Shown: positions 46,092 through 54,153 of the stretch, piece after piece
Layout: each line of letters starts with the position of its first letter
Position numbering within the stretch: the stretch's first letter is position 1
DNA from: Shewanella halifaxensis HAW-EB4
Lineage (GTDB): Bacteria > Pseudomonadota > Gammaproteobacteria > Enterobacterales > Shewanellaceae
NCBI RefSeq assembly: GCF_000019185.1
Contig: NC_010334.1
Span: 930,001-994,000 of the forward strand
DNA: 64,000 bases
Direction of reading: 5' to 3'
The notes under the pieces: generated by a model
The model's input: only the letters and a program-made list of their open reading frames with translations
Told to the model about the DNA's origin: nothing
Database searches by the model: none
Made by a program: the position numbers and the translations under genes

Positions 46092-46871
46092 TTGAACAAT
46101 ACAAGTTTCTATAAGTATTGCCCTGTTGATCAAGATGAAAACTTTGAGCAAGAGTATTCACTGATCAATCTTTTTAACTCCGAAGTTACATTCTCAACGA
46201 GGAAGAACTTCAATGATCTGTTTGATTCAAAAATCAATTTCATTTCCCCTGATAGAAGTCAGCTGAAAAAGATAGCAGGAAGCTTGCCTGCTTCAAAGCG
46301 AGCTGAATTCAGACGCTTGTATTTAGGTGAAGACTGGCAGGCAAAAATTCGTAAATTTAACGATGACATTGAAAAACTGTTCGACAGTTACCTGTATTAC
46401 TGCGTCACAGATTGTGAAACAAGCAATTTGATGTGGTCACACTATGCAAGCTCACACGCTGGCTTTTGTATAGAGTGGGACGCGAACATGGTCAAAGCTG
46501 AAAAGGTAACTTATCAAAGTGATATAGCTGATTTTAAGCTTCTCGACCTGATAAAAATTCACTGTGGATCGATGTCTAAAGATGATGTAGGTATCCGTAT
46601 CTGGGAATCTCTTCTAATTAAGCTGGATGAATGGGAGTATGAGTCAGAGTATCGATTTCAAATGAGCCATGCAATGGATCACCTGATTTCGAAGCAGGGA
46701 GAAAAATTTGCACTAGTAAAATATCAGCCAGAATGGATTAAATCGATAATATTCGGGTGCAGAACTTCAGATAAGACTAAGTCATACATCAAAGAAAATT
46801 TGCCCTATAAGGTAAAGTTTAAACAAGCTTATGTGGCGAAAAGTAGTATTAAGATTCGTAATTTAGAGTGA
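46092..46871 (+). CDS. DUF2971-like protein in an integron cassette
   Basis: A 259-residue soluble protein starting at TTG after AAGGA. The pattern FYKYCPVD...FSTRKNFNDLFDSK, NLMWSHYASSHAGFCIEW and WEYESEYRF is that of the DUF2971 family, which is of unknown activity and common in mobile and cassette-borne genes. Low GC compared with the core. The stop codon lies within the first bases of an attC site, the standard packing of an integron gene cassette. No integrase gene is in the window. Confidence 0.8.
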   Translation: MNNTSFYKYCPVDQDENFEQEYSLINLFNSEVTFSTRKNFNDLFDSKINFISPDRSQLKKIAGSLPASKRAEFRRLYLGEDWQAKIRKFNDDIEKLFDSYLYYCVTDCETSNLMWSHYASSHAGFCIEWDANMVKAEKVTYQSDIADFKLLDLIKIHCGSMSKDDVGIRIWESLLIKLDEWEYESEYRFQMSHAMDHLISKQGEKFALVKYQPEWIKSIIFGCRTSDKTKSYIKENLPYKVKFKQAYVAKSSIKIRNLE

Positions 46872-46931
46872 TATAACAAACGCGTGCATTTGACCTCCGC
46901 TTCGCTGCGGCAAATGACGCGGGCGTTATAC
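46871..46931 (+). mobile_element. Integron attC recombination site
   Basis: An imperfect inverted repeat with the attC plan. The left arm ATATAAC, then CGCGTG and CATTTG, pairs with CAAATG, ACGCG and the right core GTTATAC. Left and right arms match except for a three-base internal mismatch block (AAA against GCC) and one unpaired G, which corresponds to the extrahelical base. A small terminal hairpin CCGCTTCGCTGCGG forms the variable end. The right core GTTATAC is followed directly by GGAGC and the next gene start. Confidence 0.85.
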
Positions 46932-46946
46932 ATTCGGAGCAACTAA

Positions 46947-47543
46947 TTGGAAAATAATGAGCTTATAGCTTTGATATTTAGCGGTATTGTGACTCTTTTG
47001 GTATGCATATACTACATGGATAAAAAGCATTCGGTTTGCTGTGAGTGTGATGAAGTTATTAGCCATAGAAAGCAGAATAGATACTTTCTCGAAAAAGGTG
47101 GAGAACGGCTCGCTCTGTGTAAAAAGTGCTACAACCGCACAAATAAACAAGCGTCATTAAAAGCGCAAAATTGCTCTTGTTGTAATAAGTCATTTACAAC
47201 ACGCATGAAGATTGCAGAGTTGGCAGGTGAGTTTCAATCGTACTTCCTATGTGTTAAATGTGAAAAGCAAATTTCTAAAAGAGCCGAAAGTACATTCTTG
47301 TTGAACCAACTTCTTTCTCCAGACTTCATCCAAAAAAACTCAAGTTTTTCAGATTTAGAGTCAATGGTTGAGAGTTCAGGCATACAACTAAAAACACAAG
47401 ATGATCTTAAATTAGAAGTTTGGGATGAATTTATTACAGCCAATACTTCATTTTCCTGTTGGCATGATATGAAAGTTTCCGCGGAAACGTTGATGCTTAA
47501 AAAGCAAAATGACAGGATAATTAGAGATATGTGGGACCAGTAA
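46947..47543 (+). CDS. Membrane-anchored zinc-finger-like protein, second cassette gene
   Basis: A 198-residue protein starting at TTG, with GGAG upstream, 16 bp after the attC core. An N-terminal TM helix (LIALIFSGIVTLLVCIYYM) is followed by two zinc-ribbon-like modules, each from two CxxC pairs: CCEC with CKKC, and CSCC with CVKC. The C-terminal half is acidic and helical with no recognised domain. No homologue was recognised. It has no attC after it, so the cassette has lost its own site or is truncated. Function unknown; the zinc modules would face the cytoplasm if the short N-terminus is outside. Confidence 0.75.
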   Translation: MENNELIALIFSGIVTLLVCIYYMDKKHSVCCECDEVISHRKQNRYFLEKGGERLALCKKCYNRTNKQASLKAQNCSCCNKSFTTRMKIAELAGEFQSYFLCVKCEKQISKRAESTFLLNQLLSPDFIQKNSSFSDLESMVESSGIQLKTQDDLKLEVWDEFITANTSFSCWHDMKVSAETLMLKKQNDRIIRDMWDQ

Positions 47544-47625
47544 ACATTCTAAGATATGTAGGATCAGAGTAAGCATTCAAATACCTAATTTAACTTCCCC
47601 TATTTAGCTCACAGAAAACACCTAT

Positions 47626-47948
47626 TCCCCATCGAAGTTGCCGAAGTACGTTGAAGAAATAACCGTAATGCCCACACGGATGTGGGCATAGCTTTCGCGG
47701 GACAGGCCGCTCCTTGGCATCCATGCCATCACGGCATTTGTGAATCCATTCACATCAGATGCCCCATCGGAAGCGTTAGCTATTTATCCATAAGTATGAG
47801 GCCCGTATCTAATGCATGTAACTTCGTCGGGGCGGCAGGGGTGATGCAAGAGGGGATTGCTGTTGATCCCCTCTTGCCCGAGTGTGAGCTGGAAGCTCAC
47901 GACTTTAGTTGTTAGACGCAGTCTAACTTAAAAGTCAGGCGTAGCCTG
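47626..47948 (-). repeat. RAYT-associated hairpin-mosaic repeat, copy C (inverted)
   Basis: Reverse-complement copy. Read on the minus strand: CAGGCTACGCCTG, GTTAGACTGCGTCTAAC, GTGAGCTTCCAGCTCAC, GAGGGGAT...ATCCCCTC, GCTTCCGATGGGGC, the TGTGAATGGATTCACA palindrome, GCCGTGATGGC, ATGCCCACATCCGTGTGGGC and CGGCAACTTCGATGGGG. It has compensatory changes in stems (GGGGA/TCCCC becomes GGGAT/ATCCC), showing that base pairing is kept. With copy B it brackets the two cassette genes. Confidence 0.85.
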
Positions 47949-47983
47949 ATAACAACAAGCTCCCTGCGCCAAAAAGTTCGGCG

Positions 47984-48030
47984 CAAAAAAAAGCACAACC
48001 CTAACTAACATAGGATTGTGCTTTTCTTTT
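47984..48030 (-). terminator. Terminator of fbp
   Basis: On the minus strand a hairpin with stem AGCACAA/TTGTGCT, extended by CCT/AGG past a mismatch, is followed by eight T residues. It lies about 90 bp after the fbp stop, beyond a family 2 repeat tail. Confidence 0.8.
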
Positions 48031-48040
48031 AGATTTTTTC

Positions 48041-48118
48041 TTTTCCGGCTTTTACCGTCTTAGCCTACACCGTCTTAGCTTTCTCGGCTCTTACCGTCTC
48101 AGCCTTTCCTAGAACCTA
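48041..48118. repeat. Composite intergenic repeat, family 2, tail-only copy 4
   Basis: Only the pyrimidine-rich tail (CCGGCTTTTACCGTCTTAGC, CGGCTCTTACCGTCTCAGCC, TCCTAGAACC) is present, at the 3' end of fbp. The fbp stop codon lies within the CTAGAACC-type end motif region (CCTA at 48115-48118). Confidence 0.75.
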
Positions 48119-49105
48119 TAAAGCTGGTTCTTCGCTGTAATCAATACCGTGATATTCAAGACAAGCATCAACTTCATTGGCTGAGCCTAAGATCACCGCA
48201 ACACGTTGGTGAATTGCAGTTGGCTCAATATCCATAATGGTTTCATAACCCGTTGACGCTTTACCACCTGCTTGCTCAACTAAGAATGCCATTGGGTTAG
48301 CTTCGTACATTAAACGTAGCTTGTATGGCTTCTCTGGATTTTTGTTATCTGTCGGATAAGTGAAGATACCGCCGCGACAAAGTACGCGGTGCACGTCACC
48401 AACCATGGCTGCAATCCAGCGCATGTTGAATGACTTTTCACGTGGGCCAATTTTACCTAGTAGCAAATCGCTAATGTAAGTCTGCATTGGCGCTTCCCAG
48501 AAGCGTTGGTTTGACATGTTAATGGCAAATTCGCCGGTGTCTTTGCTGACAGCCATAGCAGCATTGGTTAGCAAGAACTGGTTAGTCTCTGGGTTTAGGG
48601 TGAATAGCTGTACGCCTTGACCTGTAGTTAGCGCAAGCATGGTTGATGGGCCATATAGTACATAACCTGCGGCAACTTGGTTGTGACCTGCTTGTAGGAA
48701 ACTCTTTTCTGTTAGCTCGCCTGCTGGCGCTGGTAATACCGAGAAGATGGTGCCGACAAGTGAGTTAATGTCGATGTTTGAAGAACCATCTAGCGGATCA
48801 AAACAGACTAGGAACTCACCGTTGGCATCGGCTTCAACCACATAGTCTTCCTCTTCAGAGGCGATACCACGCACTGTACCGTCGGCCTTTAGGGCATCTT
48901 TGAGCATATCATTGGTGATGATATCGAGTTTCTTCTGTGTTTCGCCTTGAACATTTTCCTGCTCTGTTGCACCTAGCACGCCTGCGAGTGCGCCGTGGCG
49001 TACTGCATGGCTAATCTCTTTTGAGGTGTTAGCTAGGGTCAGGATCAGCTTTTCAAGAGTAGGAGAAATTGCTTGTGATGTCAGGTTTTCAGCCAGAGTT
49101 TGCAT
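48116..49105 (-). CDS. fbp: Fructose-1,6-bisphosphatase class I
   Basis: Hydrolyses fructose-1,6-bisphosphate to fructose-6-phosphate in gluconeogenesis. The 329-residue protein shows GIASEEEDYVVEADANGEFLVCFDPLDGSSNID, the metal site with DPLDGSS as the family signature, YGPSTMLALTTGQGV and RWIAAMVGDVHRVLCRGGIFTYP. Monocistronic, divergent from the dipeptidyl-peptidase gene. The last residues (YSEEPAL) and stop abut a repeat tail. Confidence 0.95.
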   Translation of the reverse strand: MQTLAENLTSQAISPTLEKLILTLANTSKEISHAVRHGALAGVLGATEQENVQGETQKKLDIITNDMLKDALKADGTVRGIASEEEDYVVEADANGEFLVCFDPLDGSSNIDINSLVGTIFSVLPAPAGELTEKSFLQAGHNQVAAGYVLYGPSTMLALTTGQGVQLFTLNPETNQFLLTNAAMAVSKDTGEFAINMSNQRFWEAPMQTYISDLLLGKIGPREKSFNMRWIAAMVGDVHRVLCRGGIFTYPTDNKNPEKPYKLRLMYEANPMAFLVEQAGGKASTGYETIMDIEPTAIHQRVAVILGSANEVDACLEYHGIDYSEEPAL

Positions 49106-49343
49106 CTTGTTTCCTATACAATTTTACGTGAGTAAATTGAGTTTGAGGTCAGGACAAAAGTGTATTCTTTATTATTGACGCGATGATACCTGAGTATGGC
49201 AGTTTTTTCAGCTGTAAAGATTGGCTTTTCGGCTGGAATGATTGGCAAAAAATTGCACAATTTTTGTTTTAGTGATGATTAAGGCACAATGTAGTCGAAT
49301 TTTCAGCCAAGCACCTTTGAGGTGTATTATCCAGGGAATAATA

Positions 49344-51590
49344 ATGAAAAAAAATTGGATGAGTTTACTGTTGGCGTCTTTGTCGATAGTGTTAGCGCCA
49401 GCGGCTATTGCCCAAACCTCTCCTGCGCCTACTGGCGGCACGCAACCTCTTACCATTGAACGCATGTATGCCTCTCCAGCCTTGGCTGGAAGCAGCCCGC
49501 GTGGACTTAAACTGTCACCCGATGGTAAGCGCGTCACCTACCTTGCGGGCCGTAAAGAGGATCAGCATCTCTACGACTTGTGGCAGATGGATGTGGCAAC
49601 GGGTAAGCAGAGTCTGCTTATCGATGCCGATAAGCTGGAGGCGGGTGAATTGTCTGACGAAGAGAAAGCGCGCCGTGAGCGCCAGCGTATTTATGGTCAG
49701 GGGATCATGGAGTACTTTTGGTCTGATGATAGCGCTGCGATTTTAATCCCTGCAGCAGGTCAACTGTATTACTACTCAGTTGCAGATAACAAGGTCAAGC
49801 TGCTTGCAACGGGTGAAGGCTTCGCTACCGACGCCAGACTGTCGCCTAAAGGCCACTTTGTGTCGTTTGTGCGAGAGCAAAACTTGTATGTATTGGATCT
49901 GAAAACCCAGAAAATCACAGCCTTAACCACTGATGGTGGCGGCGCGATTAAAAATGCCATGGCTGAGTTTGTCGCTCAAGAAGAGATGGGCAGAATGACG
50001 GGTTACTGGTGGGCGCCCGATGAGTCAGCGATTGCCTACACTCGCATCGATGAGGCGGGTGTTGAGCTGGTGACTCGTAACGAAATTTACGCCGACGGAA
50101 TTAAGCTGACCGAGCAGCGTTATCCCTACGCAGGTGAAAACAACGTCAAGGTTGAACTTGGGGTTGTGACCCTTAAAGATAAAAAAGTAGTTTGGGTCGA
50201 TTTAGGCAAAGAGACCGATATCTATCTACCACGAGTAAAATGGCTACCAGACAGTAAGCATCTGTCTTATCAGTGGCAGAGCCGCGATCAGCAAGCGCTA
50301 GATCTACGTGTGGTGGCGATTGATGACATTAAAAATGATAGAGACTTAGTTAAAGAGCGCAGTCAGGCTTGGGTAAACCTTAATGACGACCTGCACTTTT
50401 TAAAGCAGCAAAAGGCATTTATCTGGGCGTCAGAGCGAGATGGCTTTAACCATCTTTATTTAATTGGCCTAGATGGCAAGGTGATTAGTCAGTTAACTCA
50501 AGGTGACTGGGCGGTGGATGCGGTCGAGTATATCGATGAAAAAGCCGGGGAGATTTACTTTACTGGTCGTAAAACCAAGGTGATAGAGAAGCAGCTTTAC
50601 CGCGTGGCACTAGCTGGTGGCAAGGTTGAAGACATCAGTCAGCGTAGCGGCATGCACTCCACGGTATTTGCCGACAATAAACCTGTGTACCTTGATTACT
50701 TCAGCAGTTTGTCACAGCCGCCACAGGTGAGCCTGCATGATAAAAGTGGTGAACGCTTAGCTTGGGTTGAGCAAAACGAAGTTAAACAAGGCCATCCACT
50801 TTATGACTACTTTGGTCTGTGGCAGGTGCCGGAGTTTGGTGAGCTGAAAGTCGAAGATGGCCAAATGTTGCAATACCGCCTATTCAAGCCGACCAACTTT
50901 GATGCTTCAAAGCAGTATCCGGTGGTAGTACGCGTCTATGGCGGCCCCCATGCACAGTTGGTGGTCAATAGCTGGAGTCATCAAGACTACTTTACTCAGC
51001 ATCTTTTACAGCAAGGCTATATCGTTTATCAGCTCGATAACCGCGGTTCGGCCCATCGTGGCACCCAGTTTGAGTATGTGATCTATAAGCAGCTTGGCGA
51101 GGTTGAAGTGAACGATCAAAAGGTCGGTGTGGATTACCTGCGCACCCTGCCGTATGTTGATTCTGATAATATCGCTATCTATGGCCACAGCTATGGCGGC
51201 TACATGGCACTGATGAGTCTATTTAAAGCGCCAGACTACTTTAAGGCGGCGATCTCTGGTGCGCCAGTATCAGACTGGTCTCTGTATGACACCCATTATA
51301 CTGAGCGTTATATGGGCCACCCTAAAACCAATGCCAAAGGTTATGAGGCCAGTAGCGTGTTGCCGTATGTTGGTGGTTATCAATCTGGTCTGTTGATGTA
51401 CCACGGCATGGCCGATGACAATGTCTTGTTTGAGAACAGCACTCGAGTCTATAAGGCGCTGCAGGATGAGGGCAAGTTATTCCAGATGATCGATTACCCA
51501 GGCTCGAAACACTCGATGCGTGGTGAAAAGGTGCGAGTACATTTATATCGCTCACTAGCAGATTTTTTAAATCGAGAACTTAAGCAGTAA
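49344..51590 (+). CDS. Dipeptidyl-peptidase IV family serine peptidase (S9B)
   Basis: Exported prolyl-specific dipeptidase releasing X-Pro dipeptides. Signal peptide MKKNWMSLLLASLSIVLAPAAIA, beta-propeller (LSPDGKRVTYLAG, WWAPDESAIAYTRIDE and similar blades), then the alpha/beta-hydrolase with GHSYGGY (S616), HGMADDNV and a GSKHSM histidine. The Glu pair in VAQEEMGR, needed for N-terminus recognition in DPP4, is present. ATG at 49344 is preferred for AGGGA upstream and because it begins the signal peptide; the frame is open 102 bp further up. Length 748. Confidence 0.92.
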   Translation: MKKNWMSLLLASLSIVLAPAAIAQTSPAPTGGTQPLTIERMYASPALAGSSPRGLKLSPDGKRVTYLAGRKEDQHLYDLWQMDVATGKQSLLIDADKLEAGELSDEEKARRERQRIYGQGIMEYFWSDDSAAILIPAAGQLYYYSVADNKVKLLATGEGFATDARLSPKGHFVSFVREQNLYVLDLKTQKITALTTDGGGAIKNAMAEFVAQEEMGRMTGYWWAPDESAIAYTRIDEAGVELVTRNEIYADGIKLTEQRYPYAGENNVKVELGVVTLKDKKVVWVDLGKETDIYLPRVKWLPDSKHLSYQWQSRDQQALDLRVVAIDDIKNDRDLVKERSQAWVNLNDDLHFLKQQKAFIWASERDGFNHLYLIGLDGKVISQLTQGDWAVDAVEYIDEKAGEIYFTGRKTKVIEKQLYRVALAGGKVEDISQRSGMHSTVFADNKPVYLDYFSSLSQPPQVSLHDKSGERLAWVEQNEVKQGHPLYDYFGLWQVPEFGELKVEDGQMLQYRLFKPTNFDASKQYPVVVRVYGGPHAQLVVNSWSHQDYFTQHLLQQGYIVYQLDNRGSAHRGTQFEYVIYKQLGEVEVNDQKVGVDYLRTLPYVDSDNIAIYGHSYGGYMALMSLFKAPDYFKAAISGAPVSDWSLYDTHYTERYMGHPKTNAKGYEASSVLPYVGGYQSGLLMYHGMADDNVLFENSTRVYKALQDEGKLFQMIDYPGSKHSMRGEKVRVHLYRSLADFLNRELKQ

Positions 51591-51618
51591 TAACGCAATG
51601 GCTAGTGTGATATAAATC

Positions 51619-51678
51619 AGGCGTTGGTACTGTTAATTGTGGTTAATAGACTGCAATTAATAGACCACGCCTTTTTTA
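51619..51678 (+). terminator. Terminator of the dipeptidyl-peptidase gene
   Basis: Long imperfect stem: AGGCGT...GGT with ACCACGCCT, and inner TTAATTG/CAATTAA, followed by six T residues. Confidence 0.7.
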
Positions 51679-51945
51679 TTAAGGTTAATTTGAAATTAAA
51701 TATCATTAATAACAACAAGGCTGGCTTGAATCGAAATCTGTATTTATATGCTTAGCCGTAGGGAAGTAGAGCGTAGAATTATATGAGACTCTATTGCTTT
51801 ATAGGTATACATTTGAATGGTTTATCATTTCTTATGGCTGATAATTAGGTTTTATCCTAAGTGAATTTCAGTTTTACTTAAGTTTATACTCTAATTTAAG
51901 CATATATTAAATATGCATGTTAGAACAATAGTGTCGAAATTTAAG
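51679..51945. other. AT-rich gap before arcA terminator
   Basis: About 270 bp of AT-rich sequence without an ORF or recognised signal, between the peptidase terminator and the arcA terminator. Confidence 0.6.
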
Positions 51946-51947
51946 CA

Positions 51948-51979
51948 TAAAAAAAGCCAGTCAATCGACTGGCTTTTTA
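51948..51979 (-). terminator. Terminator of arcA
   Basis: Stem AAAAAGCCAGTC/GACTGGCTTTTT with A and T runs on both sides, 41 bp after the arcA stop; bidirectional in form. Confidence 0.9.
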
Positions 51980-52019
51980 TTCACTGCAGCGCTAGCAGTA
52001 CAGCTTGGGTAGCTTAGAA

Positions 52020-52736
52020 TTAATCTTCTAAGCTACCGCAGAAACGGTAACCTTCACCGTGGATTGTTGCGATGATTTCTGGCGTATCTGGCAAGCTTTC
52101 GAAGTGCTTACGGATACGACGGATTGTTACGTCAACAGTACGGTCATGTGGCTTGAGCTCGCGGCCAGTCATCTTCATTAGAAGGTCTGCACGGCTTAGG
52201 ATCTTGCCTGGGTTTTCAACAAAGTGAAGCATCGCGCGGAACTCACTGCGTGGTAGCTTGTATGACTCACCTTGTGGGCTTACTAGAGAGCGGCTGTTGA
52301 TTTCAAGGCTCCAACCGTTGAAACGGTAGAACTCAACTGCGCTTTTCTCTTCTGAATCTGTACCTGTGCTATTAACGCGAGTTAATAGGTTACGAGCACG
52401 AATAGTCAATTCACGTGGGTTGAATGGCTTAGTGATATAATCATCAGCACCAATTTCAAGACCTAGAATCTTATCTACTTCGTTATCACGGCCCGTTAGG
52501 AAGATTAGACCGATATTATTAATTTCACGAAGTTCACGAGCTAGTAAAAGACCGTTTTTGCCTGGTAAGTTAATATCCATAACGACCAAGTTAACTTTGT
52601 TGTCTTGCATAGCCTTATGCATTTCAGCGCCGTCATTGGCTTCCGTTACCACATATCCTTCTGCTTCAAAAATACTTCTAAGTGTGTTTCTTGTTACTGC
52701 TTCATCTTCAACAATAAGAATGTGCGGGTTTTGCAT
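52020..52736 (-). CDS. arcA: Aerobic respiration response regulator ArcA
   Basis: OmpR-family regulator controlling redox-dependent carbon and respiratory genes. Receiver with acidic pocket E10/D11 and phospho-acceptor D54 (LVVMDINLPG), TKPFNPREL lysine, and a winged helix (LPRSEFRAMLHF, VDVTIRRIRKHFE, IHGEGYRFCG). The 238 residues match E. coli ArcA almost end to end. Shewanella partners ArcA with ArcS/HptA rather than ArcB; neither partner is in this window. The long upstream region (561 bp shared with a DUF3293 gene) carries several GTTAAC elements. Confidence 0.97.
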   Translation of the reverse strand: MQNPHILIVEDEAVTRNTLRSIFEAEGYVVTEANDGAEMHKAMQDNKVNLVVMDINLPGKNGLLLARELREINNIGLIFLTGRDNEVDKILGLEIGADDYITKPFNPRELTIRARNLLTRVNSTGTDSEEKSAVEFYRFNGWSLEINSRSLVSPQGESYKLPRSEFRAMLHFVENPGKILSRADLLMKMTGRELKPHDRTVDVTIRRIRKHFESLPDTPEIIATIHGEGYRFCGSLED

Positions 52737-53114
52737 ATTAATTACCTAATCTCTGTCAATTCTAACCATGAGTATAATAATATTTATACTCCATCTAGTT
52801 ATGCTGATAACTCACTGATACACGTAGGTGCTTTCAAATTTGGCTCGAAACAGCAACACACTGCATGATAAGCAAAGTATGGGTATCTCACATATGGAAA
52901 AACGTGAACTGTATAAACTTTGATTAACAATAGTAGGAAAAAGTTCCTTAACTACCGTTTTGTATGAAGTTTAAATGTTAAATCAAACATAGGCCACATT
53001 TGATACTGCTGTGTGGATTACTCTTCTATCTGTTTCAGATATGTGTAACAAAATGTGTTCGTTACATGTATCGAGGTGAGCCAATCAACAAGCCCATTGT
53101 ACTCGTTTTAGGCA

Positions 53115-53141
53115 TTTGTTAACAAATGAAATGTTAACAAA
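53115..53141. promoter_or_regulatory. Paired GTTAAC elements in the arcA - DUF3293 gap
   Basis: TTTGTTAACAAA is a perfect palindrome (53115-53126), and ATGTTAACAAA follows with GTTAAC repeated 15 bp apart. ArcA sites contain GTTAA direct repeats, so autoregulation is possible, but the spacing (15 bp rather than about 11) is not the usual one. Confidence 0.35.
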
Positions 53142-53153
53142 ATTCCTCGACGA

Positions 53154-53168
53154 TATGATTTAGATCAC
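53154..53168. promoter_or_regulatory. CRP/FNR-like site
   Basis: ATGATTTAGATCACT contains TGAT-N4-ATCA, an FNR/CRP-like dyad about 130 bp before the DUF3293 gene. Confidence 0.35.
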
Positions 53169-53218
53169 TTTTTGAAAACTATGCTGTTGATTATATTGAA
53201 ATTGATAGAATTGCAAAT

Positions 53219-53234
53219 AGTGATGCAGATCACA
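53219..53234 (+). promoter_or_regulatory. CRP-like site upstream of the DUF3293 gene
   Basis: AGTGATGCAGATCACA matches TGTGA-N6-TCACA at nine of ten fixed positions, with the extended dyad GTGAT-N4-ATCAC. It is centred about 70 bp before the start codon. Confidence 0.55.
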
Positions 53235-53296
53235 CTGTTAGGAGGTGCTAACGAGTTTGCTATAATAATTCCACCTCAATTTGAGAAATTGTTAGT

Positions 53297-53725
53297 ATGA
53301 ATGACTCTATCGAAACGCTGTGGCGCTTTTATAAAGAAACTGAATTTCTGTTTACTCAAATATTATCTTCGCAATTATCGTTCGCTATTATCACCGCATA
53401 TAACCCCTGTGGAGAGGTGCTAACGGCTTGCCAAAATGGTCTGCTTGACCGGAAACTTCAGCATGAAATACACAGATTAGGTCTTCCTTATCGCGCTATG
53501 ATAGGTACCTCCCATGACAGAAAACATATGGAGAAGAGTTGGGCAGTTGTCATTGATAAGGCTCAAGCGGTTAAATTGGGTTGTCAGTTTAACCAAAATG
53601 CCATCTATTATGTTGAAGCGGACTGTTTACATTTGATTCCCTGTTTAGTAGCTAAGTTCGATGCTCACTTAGGTGCGTTCTCGCCACGGGTCAAGCTGCT
53701 GTTAGAATTTCCTGATATTGGTTAA
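53297..53725 (+). CDS. DUF3293 family protein
   Basis: A 142-residue cytoplasmic protein of DUF3293, unknown function. Features are FAIITAYNPCGEVLTACQN at the N-terminal third, which is the usual family start, and the C-terminal FNQNAIYYVEADCLHLIPC. Divergent from arcA with a CRP-like dyad upstream, so possibly under carbon or redox control. The ATG is preceded by AGAAATTG, a weak site. Confidence 0.8.
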   Translation: MNDSIETLWRFYKETEFLFTQILSSQLSFAIITAYNPCGEVLTACQNGLLDRKLQHEIHRLGLPYRAMIGTSHDRKHMEKSWAVVIDKAQAVKLGCQFNQNAIYYVEADCLHLIPCLVAKFDAHLGAFSPRVKLLLEFPDIG

Positions 53726-53825
53726 AATAAAATCTATTTAGATTTCCGTTGACTTAATTGGTTATTTTTTGATATTTTTTACTCTGTTATTTTGTATACA
53801 AAGCAGATAATGCAGGTATACAAAA

Positions 53826-54009
53826 TAACTACAGAAGAGGAGCGCTAACTAGGTAGTAAGTTGGAGGGGGCCAAACCCCAATGATGGCTTATGAGGGAGA
53901 TTAGCGCCGAGATATTCATAGCCATTTGGTCGGGCTTGAATGTTGGTTGTTCAGGCTGAATCCTGTCGATTGTCACCAATGTTTTTTATGGTGGAGAGCT
54001 TCTGGTTGC
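53826..54009 (+). promoter_or_regulatory. Lysine riboswitch (L-box)
   Basis: Conserved L-box pieces in order: AGAGGAGCGCTAAC with GTAGTAAG (the 5' core), GAGGGAGATTAGCGCCGA (3' side of P2, pairing GCGCTAA with TTAGCGC), TGGTCGGGCTTGAAT, CAGGCTGAATCCTGTCG, and TGGTGGAGAGCTTCTGG (3' core). P1 is formed by CAGAAG (53832 area) with CTTCTG. The downstream gene is lysC. Identification rests on these motifs and the gene context. Confidence 0.9.
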
Positions 54010-54051
54010 GATCGCTGTTTCCCATCTTTTGGGGTGCAATCAATAGCACCA

Positions 54052-54085
54052 GGCTCTTCGGACGAAGTTAGTTCGGAGCTTTTTC
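54052..54085 (+). terminator. Lysine-riboswitch terminator
   Basis: Stem GGCTC-TT-CGGAC with GTTCGGAGCT (two G-U pairs and a TT bulge), then five T residues. A preceding hairpin GGTGC...GCACC (54033-54050) may belong to the switching region. Lysine binding should favour this stem. Confidence 0.75.
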
Positions 54086-54153
54086 ATGTTAGTTATTCAA
54101 AATACCCATTTCTGTCTGTGTCAGTCATCTCTATTTTGCATGGAGGCTGTACT

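Noticed and set aside
47544..47625. A second attC expected after the second cassette gene
   Set aside because: No core GTTRRRY-type site or matching arms seen before repeat copy C begins.
52969..52982. ArcA box (GTTTAAATGTTAAA)
   Set aside because: Direct-repeat spacing is 8 bp rather than about 11, and AT-rich matches are expected by chance here.
53926..54153. 76-codon N-terminal extension of lysC
   Set aside because: It overlaps the lysine riboswitch and its terminator; GGAGG and homology place the start at 54154.
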